NCBI RefSeq assembly: GCF_017826695.1
Contig: NZ_JAFFZW010000001.1
Location: forward strand, 62,001 to 126,000
Direction of reading: 5' to 3'
DNA length: 64,000 nucleotides
Source: Pseudomonas alliivorans
Lineage (GTDB): Bacteria; Pseudomonadota; Gammaproteobacteria; Pseudomonadales; Pseudomonadaceae
Part shown: positions 45,728 to 56,039 of the stretch, in pieces
Layout: each line of letters opens with the position of its first letter
How positions within the stretch are numbered: position 1 is the first letter of the stretch
Program-made: the position numbers and the translations under genes
The notes under the pieces: model-generated
What the model was told of the DNA's origin: nothing
The model's input: only the letters and a program-made list of their open reading frames with translations
Databases searched by the model: none

Positions 45728-47590
45728 ATGGCCTTACTGCAGATCGCCGAACCCGGCCTCAGTCCTCAACCGCATCAGCGCCGTCTGGCTGTGGGAATCG
45801 ACTTGGGCACCACCAACTCTCTGGTTGCTGCAGTGCGCAGCGGCCTGTCCGAGCCACTGGCCGACGCAGAAGGTCAGGTTATCCTGCCTTCTGCCGTTCG
45901 CTATCACGCCGATCGGGTCGAAGTGGGGCAGTCGGCGAAAGTCGCCGCTTCCCAGGATCCGTTCAACACCGTGCTGTCGGTGAAGCGTCTTATGGGGCGT
46001 GGACTGACCGACGTCAAGCAGCTGGGTGAGCAACTGCCTTACCGCTTCGTCGATGGTGAGTCGCATATGCCGTTCATCGAGACTGTCCAGGGGCCGAAAA
46101 GCCCGGTGGAAGTCTCTGCCGACATTCTCAAAGTGCTGCGTCAGCGTGCTGAAGAGGCGCTGGGTGGTGAATTGGTCGGTGCGGTCATCACGGTTCCTGC
46201 CTATTTCGATGACGCTCAACGTCAGGCCACCAAGGATGCTGCCAGGCTGGCAGGTCTTAACGTGCTGCGCCTGCTCAACGAGCCGACTGCCGCTGCGGTC
46301 GCTTATGGTCTGGACCAGAAAGCCGAGGGCGTGGTCGCCATTTATGACCTGGGTGGTGGCACATTCGATATCTCGATTCTGCGGCTGACGGGCGGCGTGT
46401 TCGAAGTGCTGGCCACTGGCGGCGACACTGCGCTGGGCGGCGATGATTTCGATCACGCGATTGCCAGCTGGATTGTTGCCGAAGCCGGCCTTTGCGCCGA
46501 TCTCGCGCCTTCTGCCCAGCGCAGCCTGCTGCAGGCGGCGTGCGCGGCCAAGGAAGCGCTGACCGACGCAGCTGCCGTCGACGTGACCTACGGTGACTGG
46601 AAGGCCGTGCTGACTCGCGAAGCGCTGAACGCCATGATCGAGCCAATGGTTGCCCGCAGCCTGAAGGCGTGCCGCCGCGCCGTGCGCGATACCGGCATCG
46701 AGCTTGAAGAGGTCGAAGCAGTCGTCATGGTCGGCGGATCGACTCGCGTGCCGCGTGTTCGGGAAGCAGTTGCCGAGCTGTTCAGTCGTCAGCCGTTGAC
46801 GGAAATCGATCCGGATCAAGTGGTGGCCATCGGGGCTGCGATCCAGGCCGACACTCTGGCCGGCAACAAGCGTGACGGCGGAGAATTGCTGCTGCTCGAT
46901 GTGATTCCGCTCTCGCTGGGGCTGGAAACCATGGGTGGGCTGATGGAGAAGGTTATTCCGCGCAACACCACGATTCCCGTGGCGCGCGGTCAGGACTTCA
47001 CCACGTACAAAGATGGCCAGACGGCCATGATGATTCATGTGCTGCAGGGCGAGCGCGAGCTGATCAGCGATTGCCGCTCTCTGGCGCGCTTTGAGCTGCG
47101 TGGCATTCCGCCGATGGTGGCGGGTGCGGCGAAGATCCGCGTCACCTTCCAGGTGGACGCTGACGGCCTGCTGAGTGTTTCGGCGCGTGAACTGGGCTCG
47201 GGTATCGAGGCGAGCATTCAGGTCAAGCCTTCGTATGGTCTGACCGATGGCGAAATCACCCGCATGCTCAAGGATTCCTTTGCCTACGCCGGTGACGACA
47301 AGGTTGCCCGCGTATTGCGTGAGCATCAGGTCGATGCCGAGCGTCTGCTCGAAGCGGTGCAGGGCGCGCTGGATGCCGATGGCGAGCGTCTTCTCGATGA
47401 AGAAGAACGTCTGGTCATCAACCTGCAGATGGATGAGCTGCGCGAATTGATGAAGGGCACCGATGGACACGCGATCGAGCAGCAGACCAAGCGTCTGTCG
47501 CAAGTGACCGATGCATTTGCTGCCCGCCGCCTGGATTCCACGGTGAAAGCCGCCCTGGCTGGGCGCAACCTGAATGAGATTGAGGAATAA
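45728..47590 (+). CDS. hscA: Fe-S assembly chaperone HscA
   Basis: A 620-residue Hsp70-type ATPase. Phosphate loop [14 protein letters not shown], connector [17 protein letters not shown], and [23 protein letters not shown] [15 protein letters not shown] followed by the substrate domain. It releases clusters from IscU on binding the LPPVK motif. A Met at 45728 is preferred over a GTG six codons upstream. Confidence 0.97.
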   Translation: MALLQIAEPGLSPQPHQRRLAVGIDLGTTNSLVAAVRSGLSEPLADAEGQVILPSAVRYHADRVEVGQSAKVAASQDPFNTVLSVKRLMGRGLTDVKQLGEQLPYRFVDGESHMPFIETVQGPKSPVEVSADILKVLRQRAEEALGGELVGAVITVPAYFDDAQRQATKDAARLAGLNVLRLLNEPTAAAVAYGLDQKAEGVVAIYDLGGGTFDISILRLTGGVFEVLATGGDTALGGDDFDHAIASWIVAEAGLCADLAPSAQRSLLQAACAAKEALTDAAAVDVTYGDWKAVLTREALNAMIEPMVARSLKACRRAVRDTGIELEEVEAVVMVGGSTRVPRVREAVAELFSRQPLTEIDPDQVVAIGAAIQADTLAGNKRDGGELLLLDVIPLSLGLETMGGLMEKVIPRNTTIPVARGQDFTTYKDGQTAMMIHVLQGERELISDCRSLARFELRGIPPMVAGAAKIRVTFQVDADGLLSVSARELGSGIEASIQVKPSYGLTDGEITRMLKDSFAYAGDDKVARVLREHQVDAERLLEAVQGALDADGERLLDEEERLVINLQMDELRELMKGTDGHAIEQQTKRLSQVTDAFAARRLDSTVKAALAGRNLNEIEE

Positions 47591-47593
47591 CTG

Positions 47594-47935
47594 ATGCCGC
47601 AGGTGATTTTTCTGCCCCACGCCGAGCACTGCCCGGACGGGCTGGTTGTAGAAGTTGAACCCGGTATATCCATCCTCGAGCTTGCTCACGAGCATCACAT
47701 CGAGATCGAAAGCGCCTGTGGCGGCGTGTGCGCCTGCACGACCTGTCACTGCGTCATTCGTCAGGGCTTCAATTCGCTGAATGAAGCCGACGAGCTGGAA
47801 GAAGACATGCTCGACAAAGCCTGGGGCCTTGAGGCGCAATCGCGTCTATCCTGTCAGGCAATTGTCGGCACCGAGGACCTGACCGTCGAAATACCCAAAT
47901 ATTCGCTCAATCACGCTGCCGAAGCGCCTCACTGA
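47594..47935 (+). CDS. fdx: [2Fe-2S] ferredoxin of the ISC system
   Basis: A 113-residue adrenodoxin-type ferredoxin. Ligands C42, C48, C51 and C87 are in the family pattern (ACGGVCACTTCHC and LSCQ). It supplies electrons for cluster assembly on IscU. It starts three bases after hscA. Confidence 0.97.
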   Translation: MPQVIFLPHAEHCPDGLVVEVEPGISILELAHEHHIEIESACGGVCACTTCHCVIRQGFNSLNEADELEEDMLDKAWGLEAQSRLSCQAIVGTEDLTVEIPKYSLNHAAEAPH

Positions 47936-47949
47936 TTCAAGGAACGCTC

Positions 47950-48150
47950 ATGAGTCTCAAATGGGTCGATGTACAGGAAATTGCCATTCAACTGGCTGAA
48001 AAGCATCCGGAGATCAATCCGTTGACCGTCAATTTCGTCAAATTGCGTGGTCTGGTCATGGCTCTGCCTGAATTCGATGACATTCCTGATCGTGGCGGCG
48101 AGAAGGTCCTCGAAGCGATACAGGGGCTTTGGATCGAGGAGCTCGACTGA
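47950..48150 (+). CDS. iscX: IscX (YfhJ) protein
   Basis: A 66-residue acidic helical protein that binds IscS and iron and modulates cluster formation. LKWVDVQEIAIQLAEKHPEI and DDIPDRGGEKVLEAIQGLWIEE are family motifs. It closes the isc operon. Confidence 0.94.
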   Translation: MSLKWVDVQEIAIQLAEKHPEINPLTVNFVKLRGLVMALPEFDDIPDRGGEKVLEAIQGLWIEELD

Positions 48151-48184
48151 GTCTGTAACGCATGTTTTTAGGCAATACCCTCAG

Positions 48185-48212
48185 AACCCGCGTATAATTC
48201 GCGGGTTTAATT
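48185..48212 (+). terminator. Hairpin with TATAAT loop between iscX and ndk
   Basis: Eight-base stem AACCCGCG / CGCGGGTT with loop TATAATT, then TAATTTTT. The stem and T-rich tail look like the isc operon terminator; the loop holds a perfect -10 hexamer 48 bases before the ndk ATG. A clear -35 is not seen. Confidence 0.55.
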
Positions 48213-48245
48213 TTTCGCTTCAATCACTGTTTCTGGAGTTTCACC

Positions 48246-48671
48246 ATGGCTGTTCAACGTACTTTCTCCATCATCAAGCCTGACGCCGTTGCAAAGAACG
48301 TAATCGGCGAGATCACCACTCGTTTCGAAAAAGCCGGTCTGCGCGTTGTTGCTTCCAAGCTGAAGCAACTGTCCAAGGCCGAAGCTGAAGGTTTCTACGC
48401 TGAGCACAGCGCTCGTGGTTTCTTCGGCGACCTGGTTGCTTTCATGATCTCCGGTCCGGTTGTCGTTCAGGTTCTGGAAGGCGAAAACGCTATCGCTCTG
48501 AACCGTGAGCTGATGGGCGCTACCAACCCTAAGGAAGCTGCTGCCGGCACCATCCGTGCTGACTTCGCTGATTCCATCGACGCCAACGCTGTCCACGGTT
48601 CCGATTCCGAAGCAGCCGCTGCTCGTGAAATCTCGTACTTCTTCGCAGCTACCGAGGTAACCGCTCGCTAA
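48246..48671 (+). CDS. ndk: Nucleoside diphosphate kinase
   Basis: A 141-residue enzyme that transfers phosphate to NDPs via phosphohistidine H117 (NAVHGSDS). Substrate-binding residues are in [14 protein letters not shown], and [17 protein letters not shown] is the conserved loop. Codon use is strongly biased, as for highly expressed genes. Confidence 0.97.
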   Translation: MAVQRTFSIIKPDAVAKNVIGEITTRFEKAGLRVVASKLKQLSKAEAEGFYAEHSARGFFGDLVAFMISGPVVVQVLEGENAIALNRELMGATNPKEAAAGTIRADFADSIDANAVHGSDSEAAAAREISYFFAATEVTAR

Positions 48672-48702
48672 GTCTTGCGACTAACGAGTGAAGGGTGAAT
48701 TC

Positions 48703-49851
48703 ATGATTGCATCGACTGGTAAAACCAACCTGTTGGGTCTGACTCAGCTGGAAATGGAGAAATTCTTCGACTCTATCGGGGAGAAGCGCTTCCGTGCCGG
48801 TCAGGTCATGAAGTGGATTCACCACTTTGGTGTCGATGATTTCGACGCTATGACGAACGTCAGCAAGGCCTTGCGCGAAAAGCTCAAGGCCTGTGCCGAA
48901 GTTCGTGGTCCTGAAGTTGTCAGCGAGGATATTTCGAGCGATGGCACCCGCAAATGGGTGGTGCGCGTCGAGTCCGGCAGCTGCGTCGAGACCGTCTATA
49001 TTCCGCAAGGCAAGCGCGGCACGCTGTGCGTGTCTTCCCAGGCGGGCTGTGCCCTGGATTGCAGTTTCTGCTCCACCGGCAAGCAAGGCTTCAACAGCAA
49101 CCTCACCGCCGCCGAAGTCATCGGTCAGGTGTGGATTGCCAACAAATCCTTTGGCAGTGTCCCGGCTACCGTCGACCGTGCCATCACCAACGTGGTGATG
49201 ATGGGCATGGGTGAGCCACTGCTGAACTTCGACAATGTCATAGCCGCCATGCATCTGATGATGGACGACCTGGGGTATGGCATTTCCAAGCGCCGGGTGA
49301 CCCTGTCCACCTCAGGCGTTGTACCGATGATCGATGAGCTGTCCAAGCATATCGATGTATCGCTGGCCCTTTCGCTGCACGCGCCCAATGACGCGCTGCG
49401 CAACCAACTGGTGCCGATCAACAAGAAATACCCGCTGAAAATGCTGCTCGAATCCTGCCGTCGTTACATGTCGAACCTGGGCGAAAAACGTGTGCTCACC
49501 ATCGAGTACACCATGCTCAAGGACATCAATGACAAGGTCGAGCACGCTGTTGAAATGATCGAGTTGCTCAAGGACACGCCTTGCAAGATCAATCTGATTC
49601 CTTTCAACCCGTTCCCGCACTCCGGTTACGAGCGTCCGAGCAATAACGCAATTCGTCGTTTCCAGGACCTGTTGCATCAGGCTGGCTATAACGTCACTGT
49701 GCGTACCACGCGTGGCGAAGATATCGATGCTGCCTGTGGCCAGTTGGTCGGCCAGGTGATGGACCGCACGCGCCGTAGCGAACGCTACATCGCCGTGCGT
49801 GAGTTGAGTGTCGAGGCCGAATCAGTGCCAGGCGCGGCAACCCGAACCTGA
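48703..49851 (+). CDS. rlmN: 23S rRNA/tRNA C2-methyltransferase RlmN
   Basis: A 382-residue radical SAM enzyme that methylates C2 of A2503 in 23S rRNA and A37 in tRNA. The radical SAM cluster ligands are C116, C120 and C123 ([11 protein letters not shown]); a C-terminal Cys (DIDAACGQL) is the methyl-carrying Cys and a partner lies near C103-110. The start is the Met of [10 protein letters not shown]. Confidence 0.96.
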   Translation: MIASTGKTNLLGLTQLEMEKFFDSIGEKRFRAGQVMKWIHHFGVDDFDAMTNVSKALREKLKACAEVRGPEVVSEDISSDGTRKWVVRVESGSCVETVYIPQGKRGTLCVSSQAGCALDCSFCSTGKQGFNSNLTAAEVIGQVWIANKSFGSVPATVDRAITNVVMMGMGEPLLNFDNVIAAMHLMMDDLGYGISKRRVTLSTSGVVPMIDELSKHIDVSLALSLHAPNDALRNQLVPINKKYPLKMLLESCRRYMSNLGEKRVLTIEYTMLKDINDKVEHAVEMIELLKDTPCKINLIPFNPFPHSGYERPSNNAIRRFQDLLHQAGYNVTVRTTRGEDIDAACGQLVGQVMDRTRRSERYIAVRELSVEAESVPGAATRT

Positions 49852-49889
49852 CTGCCAAACCGAACGCGAAACTGACCAAGAGGGACTTC

Positions 49890-50648
49890 ATGTCTGTGCG
49901 CGCCCCGTTGCTGCTGTGTGTTGTCATGTTGCTCGTGGGCTGCGTATCAACCGGCAATGTCAATCCGCTCTCCACTCCTCAGGGACGTGAAGAAGCGCGC
50001 AAGGCATACGTTCAGCTCGGAATCGGCTATCTGCAGCAAGGCCAGACCGAGCGCGCCAAGGTACCTCTGAAGAAAGCACTTGAACTGGATGGTTCGGATG
50101 CCGGAGCCAACGCGGCACTGGCGTTGGTCTTCCAGGCCGAAATGGAACCGGAACTCGCCGACCAGTACTTTCGCAAGGCGCTGTCGGCGAGCCGCAACGA
50201 CACACGCATCGTCAACAACTATGGCAGTTTCCTCTACGAGCAGAAGCGCTACAAGGAAGCCTATGAGCGTTTCGAACAGGCTGCCGCCGATAACCTCTAC
50301 CCTGAGCGTTCGCGGGTTTTCGAAAGCCTGGGCATGACCTCCATCAAGCTGGGCAATCGCGAGCAGGCCCGCGAGCAGTTCACCAAGGCGCTGCGGCTGG
50401 ACAGCCAGCAACCGCGAGCGTTGCTGGAAATGGCTGAGTTGTCTTACGAAGACGGGCATTATGTGCCGGCGCGTGATTATTACGACCGTTTTAGCCAGCT
50501 GAGCGAGCAAAATGCACGTAGTCTATTGCTCGGTACGCGGTTGGCTAAAGTGTATGAAGACCGCAACAAGGCGGCCAGTTTTGGTCTGCAATTAAAAAGA
50601 CTCTATCCCGGTACGCCGGAATATCAGCAATACCTGTCGGAGCAATGA
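49890..50648 (+). CDS. pilF: Type IV pilus secretin pilotin PilF/PilW
   Basis: A 252-residue lipoprotein. Lipobox LLVGC with Cys18 and signal MSVRAPLLLCVVM. The mature part is six TPR-like repeats (AYVQLGIGYLQQGQTERAKVPLKKAL and repeats). It is needed for PilQ secretin multimerisation in the outer membrane. It overlaps rodZ by four bases at the ATGA. Confidence 0.94.
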   Translation: MSVRAPLLLCVVMLLVGCVSTGNVNPLSTPQGREEARKAYVQLGIGYLQQGQTERAKVPLKKALELDGSDAGANAALALVFQAEMEPELADQYFRKALSASRNDTRIVNNYGSFLYEQKRYKEAYERFEQAAADNLYPERSRVFESLGMTSIKLGNREQAREQFTKALRLDSQQPRALLEMAELSYEDGHYVPARDYYDRFSQLSEQNARSLLLGTRLAKVYEDRNKAASFGLQLKRLYPGTPEYQQYLSEQ

Positions 50649-51649
50649 TGAAAGCGGCGCATCCCGAAGTTGTAGCAACCACCCGCGTGAATCCTGGAGA
50701 AACCCTGCGCCAGGTTCGCGAGAGCAAAAACTGGTCGCTGCCTGATGTGGCTTTGAGGCTGAATCTGACCGTGACTTCACTGAGTCATCTGGAGAACGGG
50801 AACTTTGAAAAGCTGCCTGGGCACACGTTCGCCCGGGGCTATGTGCGTGCCTATGCAAAACTGCTGGAGCTGGATCAGGCCGCGCTGGTCGAGCAGTTCG
50901 ATCAGTTCACCGGCACTGACGGCAAGGGCAGTCCGGTACATGCACTGGGTCGCATCGAGGAGCCCGTGCGTCTGTCGCACAACATTCTGCGCATCGTCAG
51001 CCTGTTGCTGCTGATCGTGCTGATCGGTGGAGGTTTTCTCTGGTGGCAGGACCAGGCCTCGATGCGTGGCAAGGATCTTTCAGGGCTCAACCTTGAGCAC
51101 GTCGAAGTCGAAAGCGCCGATGGCACTACCCAGATTCACCCGCTGGACGAGCCCGAGGATCAGGCGGTCGTCGAGAACCAGTCAACCGGCGAAACATCAC
51201 TGCCGTTGAACACCGGTACGCCGTCCACTCAAACCCAGAGCGCTGCGCCTGAAGTCTCGGCTCCTGCCGTTACAGCGCCTGCGCACACGCAAGCACCTGC
51301 TACTGCTACGCCACCGGCCGCTTCGGCTCAGGCTCCCGCAGTTGCGCCATCCGTTCCGTCCATGCCGACCGCTCCAGCCGCCGAGCAGATTGCTCCAGTC
51401 GTGGCCGGTGCCGGGCAGGTCAACGTGCAGTTCACGGCCGATTGCTGGACTCAGGTAACAGACGGCAACGGGAAGGTGCTGGTCAGCGGACTCAAGCGCA
51501 AGGGCGAAAGCCTTGACGTCAACGGCAAGCCGCCGCTGACCCTGCGCCTGGGTTTCGCCCGCGGTGCGCAAGTCAGCTATAACGGTCAGCCTGTAGACGT
51601 GGCACCTTTTACCAGCGGCGAGACTGCTCGCCTGAAACTAGGTCAATAA
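50645..51649 (+). CDS. rodZ: Cytoskeletal protein RodZ
   Basis: A 334-residue bitopic membrane protein linking MreB to the cell wall machinery. The N-terminal HTH (about 20-85; ETLRQVRESKNWSLPDVALRL) binds MreB; one transmembrane helix (RIVSLLLLIVLIGGGFLWW, about 118-136); a Pro/Ala/Thr-rich periplasmic linker; and a C-terminal DUF4115 domain (VNVQFTADCWTQVTDGNGKVL). Start at the first of two consecutive Met. Confidence 0.92.
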   Translation: MMKAAHPEVVATTRVNPGETLRQVRESKNWSLPDVALRLNLTVTSLSHLENGNFEKLPGHTFARGYVRAYAKLLELDQAALVEQFDQFTGTDGKGSPVHALGRIEEPVRLSHNILRIVSLLLLIVLIGGGFLWWQDQASMRGKDLSGLNLEHVEVESADGTTQIHPLDEPEDQAVVENQSTGETSLPLNTGTPSTQTQSAAPEVSAPAVTAPAHTQAPATATPPAASAQAPAVAPSVPSMPTAPAAEQIAPVVAGAGQVNVQFTADCWTQVTDGNGKVLVSGLKRKGESLDVNGKPPLTLRLGFARGAQVSYNGQPVDVAPFTSGETARLKLGQ

Positions 51650-51652
51650 GTC

Positions 51653-52762
51653 ATGCACGGTGAATCCCCAATCAAGCGTCGCGAATCCCGAAAAATATGG
51701 GTTGGTTCTGTTCCTGTCGGCGGCGATGCCCCGATTGCAGTGCAGAGCATGACCAACAGTGACACCAATGATGTGGCGGCCACGGTCGCGCAGATCAACC
51801 GACTGGAAGCGGCCGGCGTCGACATCGTGCGGGTCTCCGTACCCGACATGGATGCCGCCGAAGCGTTCGGCCGCATCAAGCAGCTGGTGAAAGTGCCGCT
51901 GGTGGCCGACATCCATTTCGACTACAGGATTGCATTGCGGGTAGCTGAACTGGGCGTCGATTGCCTGCGCATCAATCCGGGCAACATCGGTCGCGAAGAC
52001 CGGGTACGTGCCGTGGTCGATGCCGCCCGTGATCGCGGCATCCCGATCCGCATCGGCGTCAACGCCGGTTCCCTGGAAAAAGACCTGCAGAAGAAGTACG
52101 GCGAGCCCACACCCGCCGCGCTGGTAGAATCCGCGTTGCGTCACGTGGAGCATCTGGACCGGTTGAATTTCCCGGACTTCAAGGTCAGCGTGAAGGCCTC
52201 CGATGTGTTCATGGCCGTTGAAGCCTATCGCCTGCTGGCCAGGCAGATCACCCAGCCGTTGCACCTGGGCATTACCGAAGCCGGTGGATTGCGTTCAGGT
52301 ACAGTGAAATCGGCCGTCGGCCTAGGTATGCTGCTCGCCGAAGGAATTGGCGATACTATCCGCATCTCGCTGGCCGCTGATCCGGTCGAAGAAGTGAAGG
52401 TCGGGTACGACATTCTCAAATCGTTGCGCCTTCGTTCACGTGGTATCAACTTCATCGCCTGCCCGAGTTGCTCGCGGCAGAACTTCGATGTGGTCAAGAC
52501 CATGAACGAGCTTGAAGGTCGTCTCGAAGATCTGCTGGTGCCGCTGGATGTGGCGGTCATCGGTTGTGTGGTCAACGGTCCTGGTGAAGCCAAGGAGGCG
52601 CATATCGGCCTCACGGGCGGTACGCCGAACCTGATCTACATCGATGGCAAGCCTGCGCAGAAGCTGACCAATGACAATCTCGTGGATGAGCTGGAACGCT
52701 TGATTCGTGAGAAAGCGGCTGAAAAGGCCGAAGCCGACGCATCGGTCATCGTGCGCGGCTAA
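51653..52762 (+). CDS. ispG: 4-hydroxy-3-methylbut-2-en-1-yl diphosphate synthase
   Basis: A 369-residue [4Fe-4S] enzyme of the MEP isoprenoid pathway (GcpE). TIM barrel with [12 protein letters not shown] and NAGSLEKDL; cluster ligands in [11 protein letters not shown] and [10 protein letters not shown]. It starts four bases after rodZ and shares the operon. Confidence 0.97.
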   Translation: MHGESPIKRRESRKIWVGSVPVGGDAPIAVQSMTNSDTNDVAATVAQINRLEAAGVDIVRVSVPDMDAAEAFGRIKQLVKVPLVADIHFDYRIALRVAELGVDCLRINPGNIGREDRVRAVVDAARDRGIPIRIGVNAGSLEKDLQKKYGEPTPAALVESALRHVEHLDRLNFPDFKVSVKASDVFMAVEAYRLLARQITQPLHLGITEAGGLRSGTVKSAVGLGMLLAEGIGDTIRISLAADPVEEVKVGYDILKSLRLRSRGINFIACPSCSRQNFDVVKTMNELEGRLEDLLVPLDVAVIGCVVNGPGEAKEAHIGLTGGTPNLIYIDGKPAQKLTNDNLVDELERLIREKAAEKAEADASVIVRG

Positions 52763-52784
52763 CCCGTATTGCTAAGGATTTTTT

Positions 52785-54074
52785 GTGAGTAAGTCTCTGC
52801 AAGCCATTCGTGGCATGAACGACATCCTGCCCGAGCAGACGCCTCTGTGGCGTCACTTCGAAGGCACCGTCTCGCGTCTGCTCGATAACTACGGTTATCG
52901 GCAGATTCGCATGCCTATCGTCGAATTCACCGACCTGTTCAAGCGCTCCATCGGCGAAGTCACCGACATCGTCGAAAAAGAGATGTACACCTTTGCCGAC
53001 CGCAACGGTGACTCGCTGACCCTGCGCCCTGAAGGCACGGCGGCCTGCGTGCGCGCAGTGCTCGAGCATGGCATTACGGGTGGCGGGCAGGTTCAGAAAC
53101 TGTGGTACATCGGGCCGATGTTCCGTCACGAGCGTCCGCAGAAAGGCCGTTATCGCCAGTTTCACCAGATCGGTGTGGAAGTCTTCAATCTTGACGGTCC
53201 GGACATCGATGCCGAACTGATCGTCATGACCTGGCGCCTGTGGGGTATGCTGGGTATTCGCAATGCGGTCAAGCTTGAACTTAACAGTCTGGGTACGAGC
53301 GAGGCCCGTGCACGTTATCGCGAGGCGTTGGTGGAGTTTCTGTCAGCGCGTCTCGACCAACTGGACGAAGACAGCCAGCGCCGCCTGAAAACCAATCCGT
53401 TGCGCGTGCTCGACACCAAGCATCCCGAAACTCAGGCGGTGCTGGTGGATGCACCGAAGCTGGCTGATTATCTCGATGAAGAATCCCGCGTTCACTTCGA
53501 AGGCCTGAAGGCCCGTCTGGACGCTGCCGGCATTCCTTATGTGATCAATCCCAAACTGGTGCGCGGGCTGGATTATTACAGCAAGACCGTTTTCGAGTGG
53601 GTCACCGATCAACTGGGTGCTCAGGGTACTGTCTGCGCGGGCGGTCGTTACGACGGTCTGGTCGAGCAGATGGGCGGCAAGCCGACAGCGGGTGTCGGCT
53701 TTGCGATGGGCATCGAACGCCTGGTTCTGCTGCTGGAAACCCTGGAGCAGATCCCGGAAGAGATTTCCCGCCAGGTCGACGTGTACCTTTGCGCATTCGG
53801 CGAAGCTGCCGAACTGGCGGGGCTGACGCTTGCCGAACAGGTCCGCGACCGTCTGCCGAACCTGCGTCTGCAGATCAATGCCGGTGCCGGAAGCTTCAAG
53901 AGCCAGTTCAAGAAAGCCGACAAGAGCGGCGCGCTGTATGCTCTGATCCTCGGCGACGAAGAGCTTGCCCGGAAGATCATTGGCGTCAAACCCCTGCGTG
54001 GTCAGGGTGAACAACAAAATATTGCCTGGGACGCTCTGTCAGAGCACCTGGCCTCCTGCGTCGTGCAGGGTTGA
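52785..54074 (+). CDS. hisS: Histidyl-tRNA synthetase
   Basis: A 429-residue class II synthetase. Motif 1 region [17 protein letters not shown], motif 2 [18 protein letters not shown], His-specific [16 protein letters not shown], motif 3 [11 protein letters not shown] and a C-terminal anticodon-binding domain. The start is GTG after GATTTTT; first codons SKSLQAIRG are typical of the family. Confidence 0.97.
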   Translation: MSKSLQAIRGMNDILPEQTPLWRHFEGTVSRLLDNYGYRQIRMPIVEFTDLFKRSIGEVTDIVEKEMYTFADRNGDSLTLRPEGTAACVRAVLEHGITGGGQVQKLWYIGPMFRHERPQKGRYRQFHQIGVEVFNLDGPDIDAELIVMTWRLWGMLGIRNAVKLELNSLGTSEARARYREALVEFLSARLDQLDEDSQRRLKTNPLRVLDTKHPETQAVLVDAPKLADYLDEESRVHFEGLKARLDAAGIPYVINPKLVRGLDYYSKTVFEWVTDQLGAQGTVCAGGRYDGLVEQMGGKPTAGVGFAMGIERLVLLLETLEQIPEEISRQVDVYLCAFGEAAELAGLTLAEQVRDRLPNLRLQINAGAGSFKSQFKKADKSGALYALILGDEELARKIIGVKPLRGQGEQQNIAWDALSEHLASCVVQG

Positions 54075-54113
54075 AGCTGATTAACAGCCGTTTTAGCGAA
54101 TAGGAGTATTGGG

Positions 54114-54755
54114 GTGTCGAGTTCTGAAGATGATGAGCTGGCGGGAGTTAAGGACTGGTGGCAGCGCAACGGCAAACCCCTGGTTGCAGGTGGCCTGCTC
54201 GCGCTGATCGTGGTTCTGGGCTGGCAGTTCTGGCATAGATATCAGGCTAATCAGTCGCAAGGCGCCTCGATGCTCTACCAGCAGTTGCTCGAAACCGCAC
54301 TGACGCCAAGTGGCCAGGCAGACACCACGCGTGTCGCCGAGATATCCGGCAAGCTGAAAAGCGAATACGGCGGTACGACTTATGCGCAGTACGGCAGTCT
54401 TTTCGTCGCCAAGGTAGCGGTGGATACCGGTAAACTCGACGACGCAGCAGCAGAGCTGAAAGTGGTTGCCGACAAGCCTGCCAACGACACGCTGGGTGAG
54501 ATTGCCCGTCAGCGTCTGGCGCGCGTACTGGCAGCACAGAACAAGGCTGATGATGCGCTGAAACTGCTGGAAGGCGATGCTGAAAAGTCGTTCCTGGCCA
54601 GCCGTGAAGAACTCAAGGGTGACCTGCTGGTTCAACTGGGTCGTACCGACGAGGCACACGCTGCATACCAAAAGGCCAAATCCGCTCTGTCTGAAGAGGC
54701 AGCGGTCGGTGGTCTGCAAATGAAGCTCGACGATCTGGCGAAAGGGGATGCGTGA
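54114..54755 (+). CDS. yfgM: YfgM-family TPR membrane protein
   Basis: A 213-residue protein with one N-terminal helix (PLVAGGLLALIVVLGWQFW) and a periplasmic TPR domain (tetratricopeptide-like repeats such as KLDDAAAELKVVADKP). YfgM works with PpiD near SecYEG and BamB. The GTG start has AGGAG in good position. It overlaps bamB by eight bases. Confidence 0.9.
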   Translation: MSSSEDDELAGVKDWWQRNGKPLVAGGLLALIVVLGWQFWHRYQANQSQGASMLYQQLLETALTPSGQADTTRVAEISGKLKSEYGGTTYAQYGSLFVAKVAVDTGKLDDAAAELKVVADKPANDTLGEIARQRLARVLAAQNKADDALKLLEGDAEKSFLASREELKGDLLVQLGRTDEAHAAYQKAKSALSEEAAVGGLQMKLDDLAKGDA

Positions 54756-55899
54756 CGTGATTCGTTGGAAACATGCAGCATTGCTGGCTCTGGCCATTCT
54801 GGCCGCGGGTTGCAGCAGCAACAGCAAGAAAGAACTGCCGCCGGCCGAGCTGACCGACTTCAAAGAAGAAGTGGTCCTGCAGAAGCAGTGGAGCCGCTCC
54901 ATCGGAGACGGTCAGGGCAAGACTTACAATATGCTGGTTCCGGCCATTGATGGCGATCGCATTTTTGCGGCCGACGTCACGGGCGAAATCGTATCGCTGG
55001 ACCGCCTGACCGGCGACGTGATCTGGAAGAAGGATCTCGAGCTGCCGGTCTCCGGTGCAGTGGGTGTGGGTTACGGCCTGGTGATGATCGGCACCCTCAA
55101 GGGTGAAGTGGTCGCCATGGACGCCACCACCGGCGAAGAAAAATGGCGCGCTCGTGTGAGCAGCGAAGTGCTGGCTCCGCCTGCCACCAATGGCAGCGTT
55201 GTCGTGGTTCAGACCCAGGATGACCGCGTGGTCGGCTTCGATGCCTCCACCGGTTCCCAACTCTGGATCTACGAAAGCACGCCTGCGGTGCTGACCCTTC
55301 GCGGTACAGGCGCTCCGTTGGCAACCAACCGTCTTGCGGTGGCTGGTCTGTCCACGGGTAAAGTGGTCGCGCTGGACATCACCAACGGCGTACCGATCTG
55401 GGAGCAGCGTGTAGCGGTTCCGCAAGGTCGTTCGGAACTGGATCGTGTGGTCGATATCGACGGTGGTCTGCTGCTGTCTGGCGGTACACTGTACGTCGCG
55501 ACCTACCAGGGTCGTGTTGCCGGTCTGGAACTGGAAAGCGGTCGGGTGCTCTGGCAGCGTGACGCGTCGAGCTACTCGGGCGTTGCCCAGGGCTTCGGCA
55601 GTGTTTACGCGACCCTGGCCTCCGGCACCGTCGAAGGTATCGACGAGCGTTCTTCCTCCGCACTGTGGAGCAACGAGTCCCTGGCCCGCCGTCAACTGGG
55701 CGCGCCGGAAGTGTATTCCAGCTATATCGCGGTCGGCGACATGGAAGGCTATCTCCACCTGTTGAGCCAGGTAGACGGTCGTTTCGTGGGGCGTCAGCGT
55801 ATCGACAGCGACGGCCTGCGTGCTCGTCCGCTGGTGGTTGGTGACATGATTTACGTGTATGGCAACAGCGGCAAACTGGAAGCCCTGACCATCAAGTAA
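54748..55899 (+). CDS. bamB: Outer-membrane assembly lipoprotein BamB
   Basis: A 383-residue lipoprotein. Signal with lipobox LAAGC (C22); an eight-bladed PQQ-type propeller follows, with blades marked by repeated AxDxxTGxxxW motifs (ATTGEEKWRARV, DASTGSQLWIYE, LESGRVLWQRDAS). It supports BamA in outer-membrane protein insertion. Confidence 0.95.
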   Translation: MRDVIRWKHAALLALAILAAGCSSNSKKELPPAELTDFKEEVVLQKQWSRSIGDGQGKTYNMLVPAIDGDRIFAADVTGEIVSLDRLTGDVIWKKDLELPVSGAVGVGYGLVMIGTLKGEVVAMDATTGEEKWRARVSSEVLAPPATNGSVVVVQTQDDRVVGFDASTGSQLWIYESTPAVLTLRGTGAPLATNRLAVAGLSTGKVVALDITNGVPIWEQRVAVPQGRSELDRVVDIDGGLLLSGGTLYVATYQGRVAGLELESGRVLWQRDASSYSGVAQGFGSVYATLASGTVEGIDERSSSALWSNESLARRQLGAPEVYSSYIAVGDMEGYLHLLSQVDGRFVGRQRIDSDGLRARPLVVGDMIYVYGNSGKLEALTIK

Positions 55900-55984
55900 T
55901 GATTGATGAAGCCGGGGGCCTGAGGCCTCTGGCGACCTTGCTCAGGCAAGGCTGCGGTGCCCCAGGGTGCCGCCCCGAACTCCG

Positions 55985-56012
55985 GCCGCTGCCCTGCAGC
56001 GGCTTTTGTATT
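55985..56012 (+). terminator. Possible terminator between bamB and der
   Basis: Stem GCCGCTGC/GCAGCGGC with loop CCT, then TTTT. It is moderately strong, leaving der some independence. Confidence 0.6.
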
Positions 56013-56039
56013 TTCTGAAATAACGAAGTGGAGAGCCTA

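Noticed and set aside
45734..47839. Long minus-strand frame opposite hscA and fdx
   Set aside because: Shadow frame produced by GC-rich third positions of the true genes.
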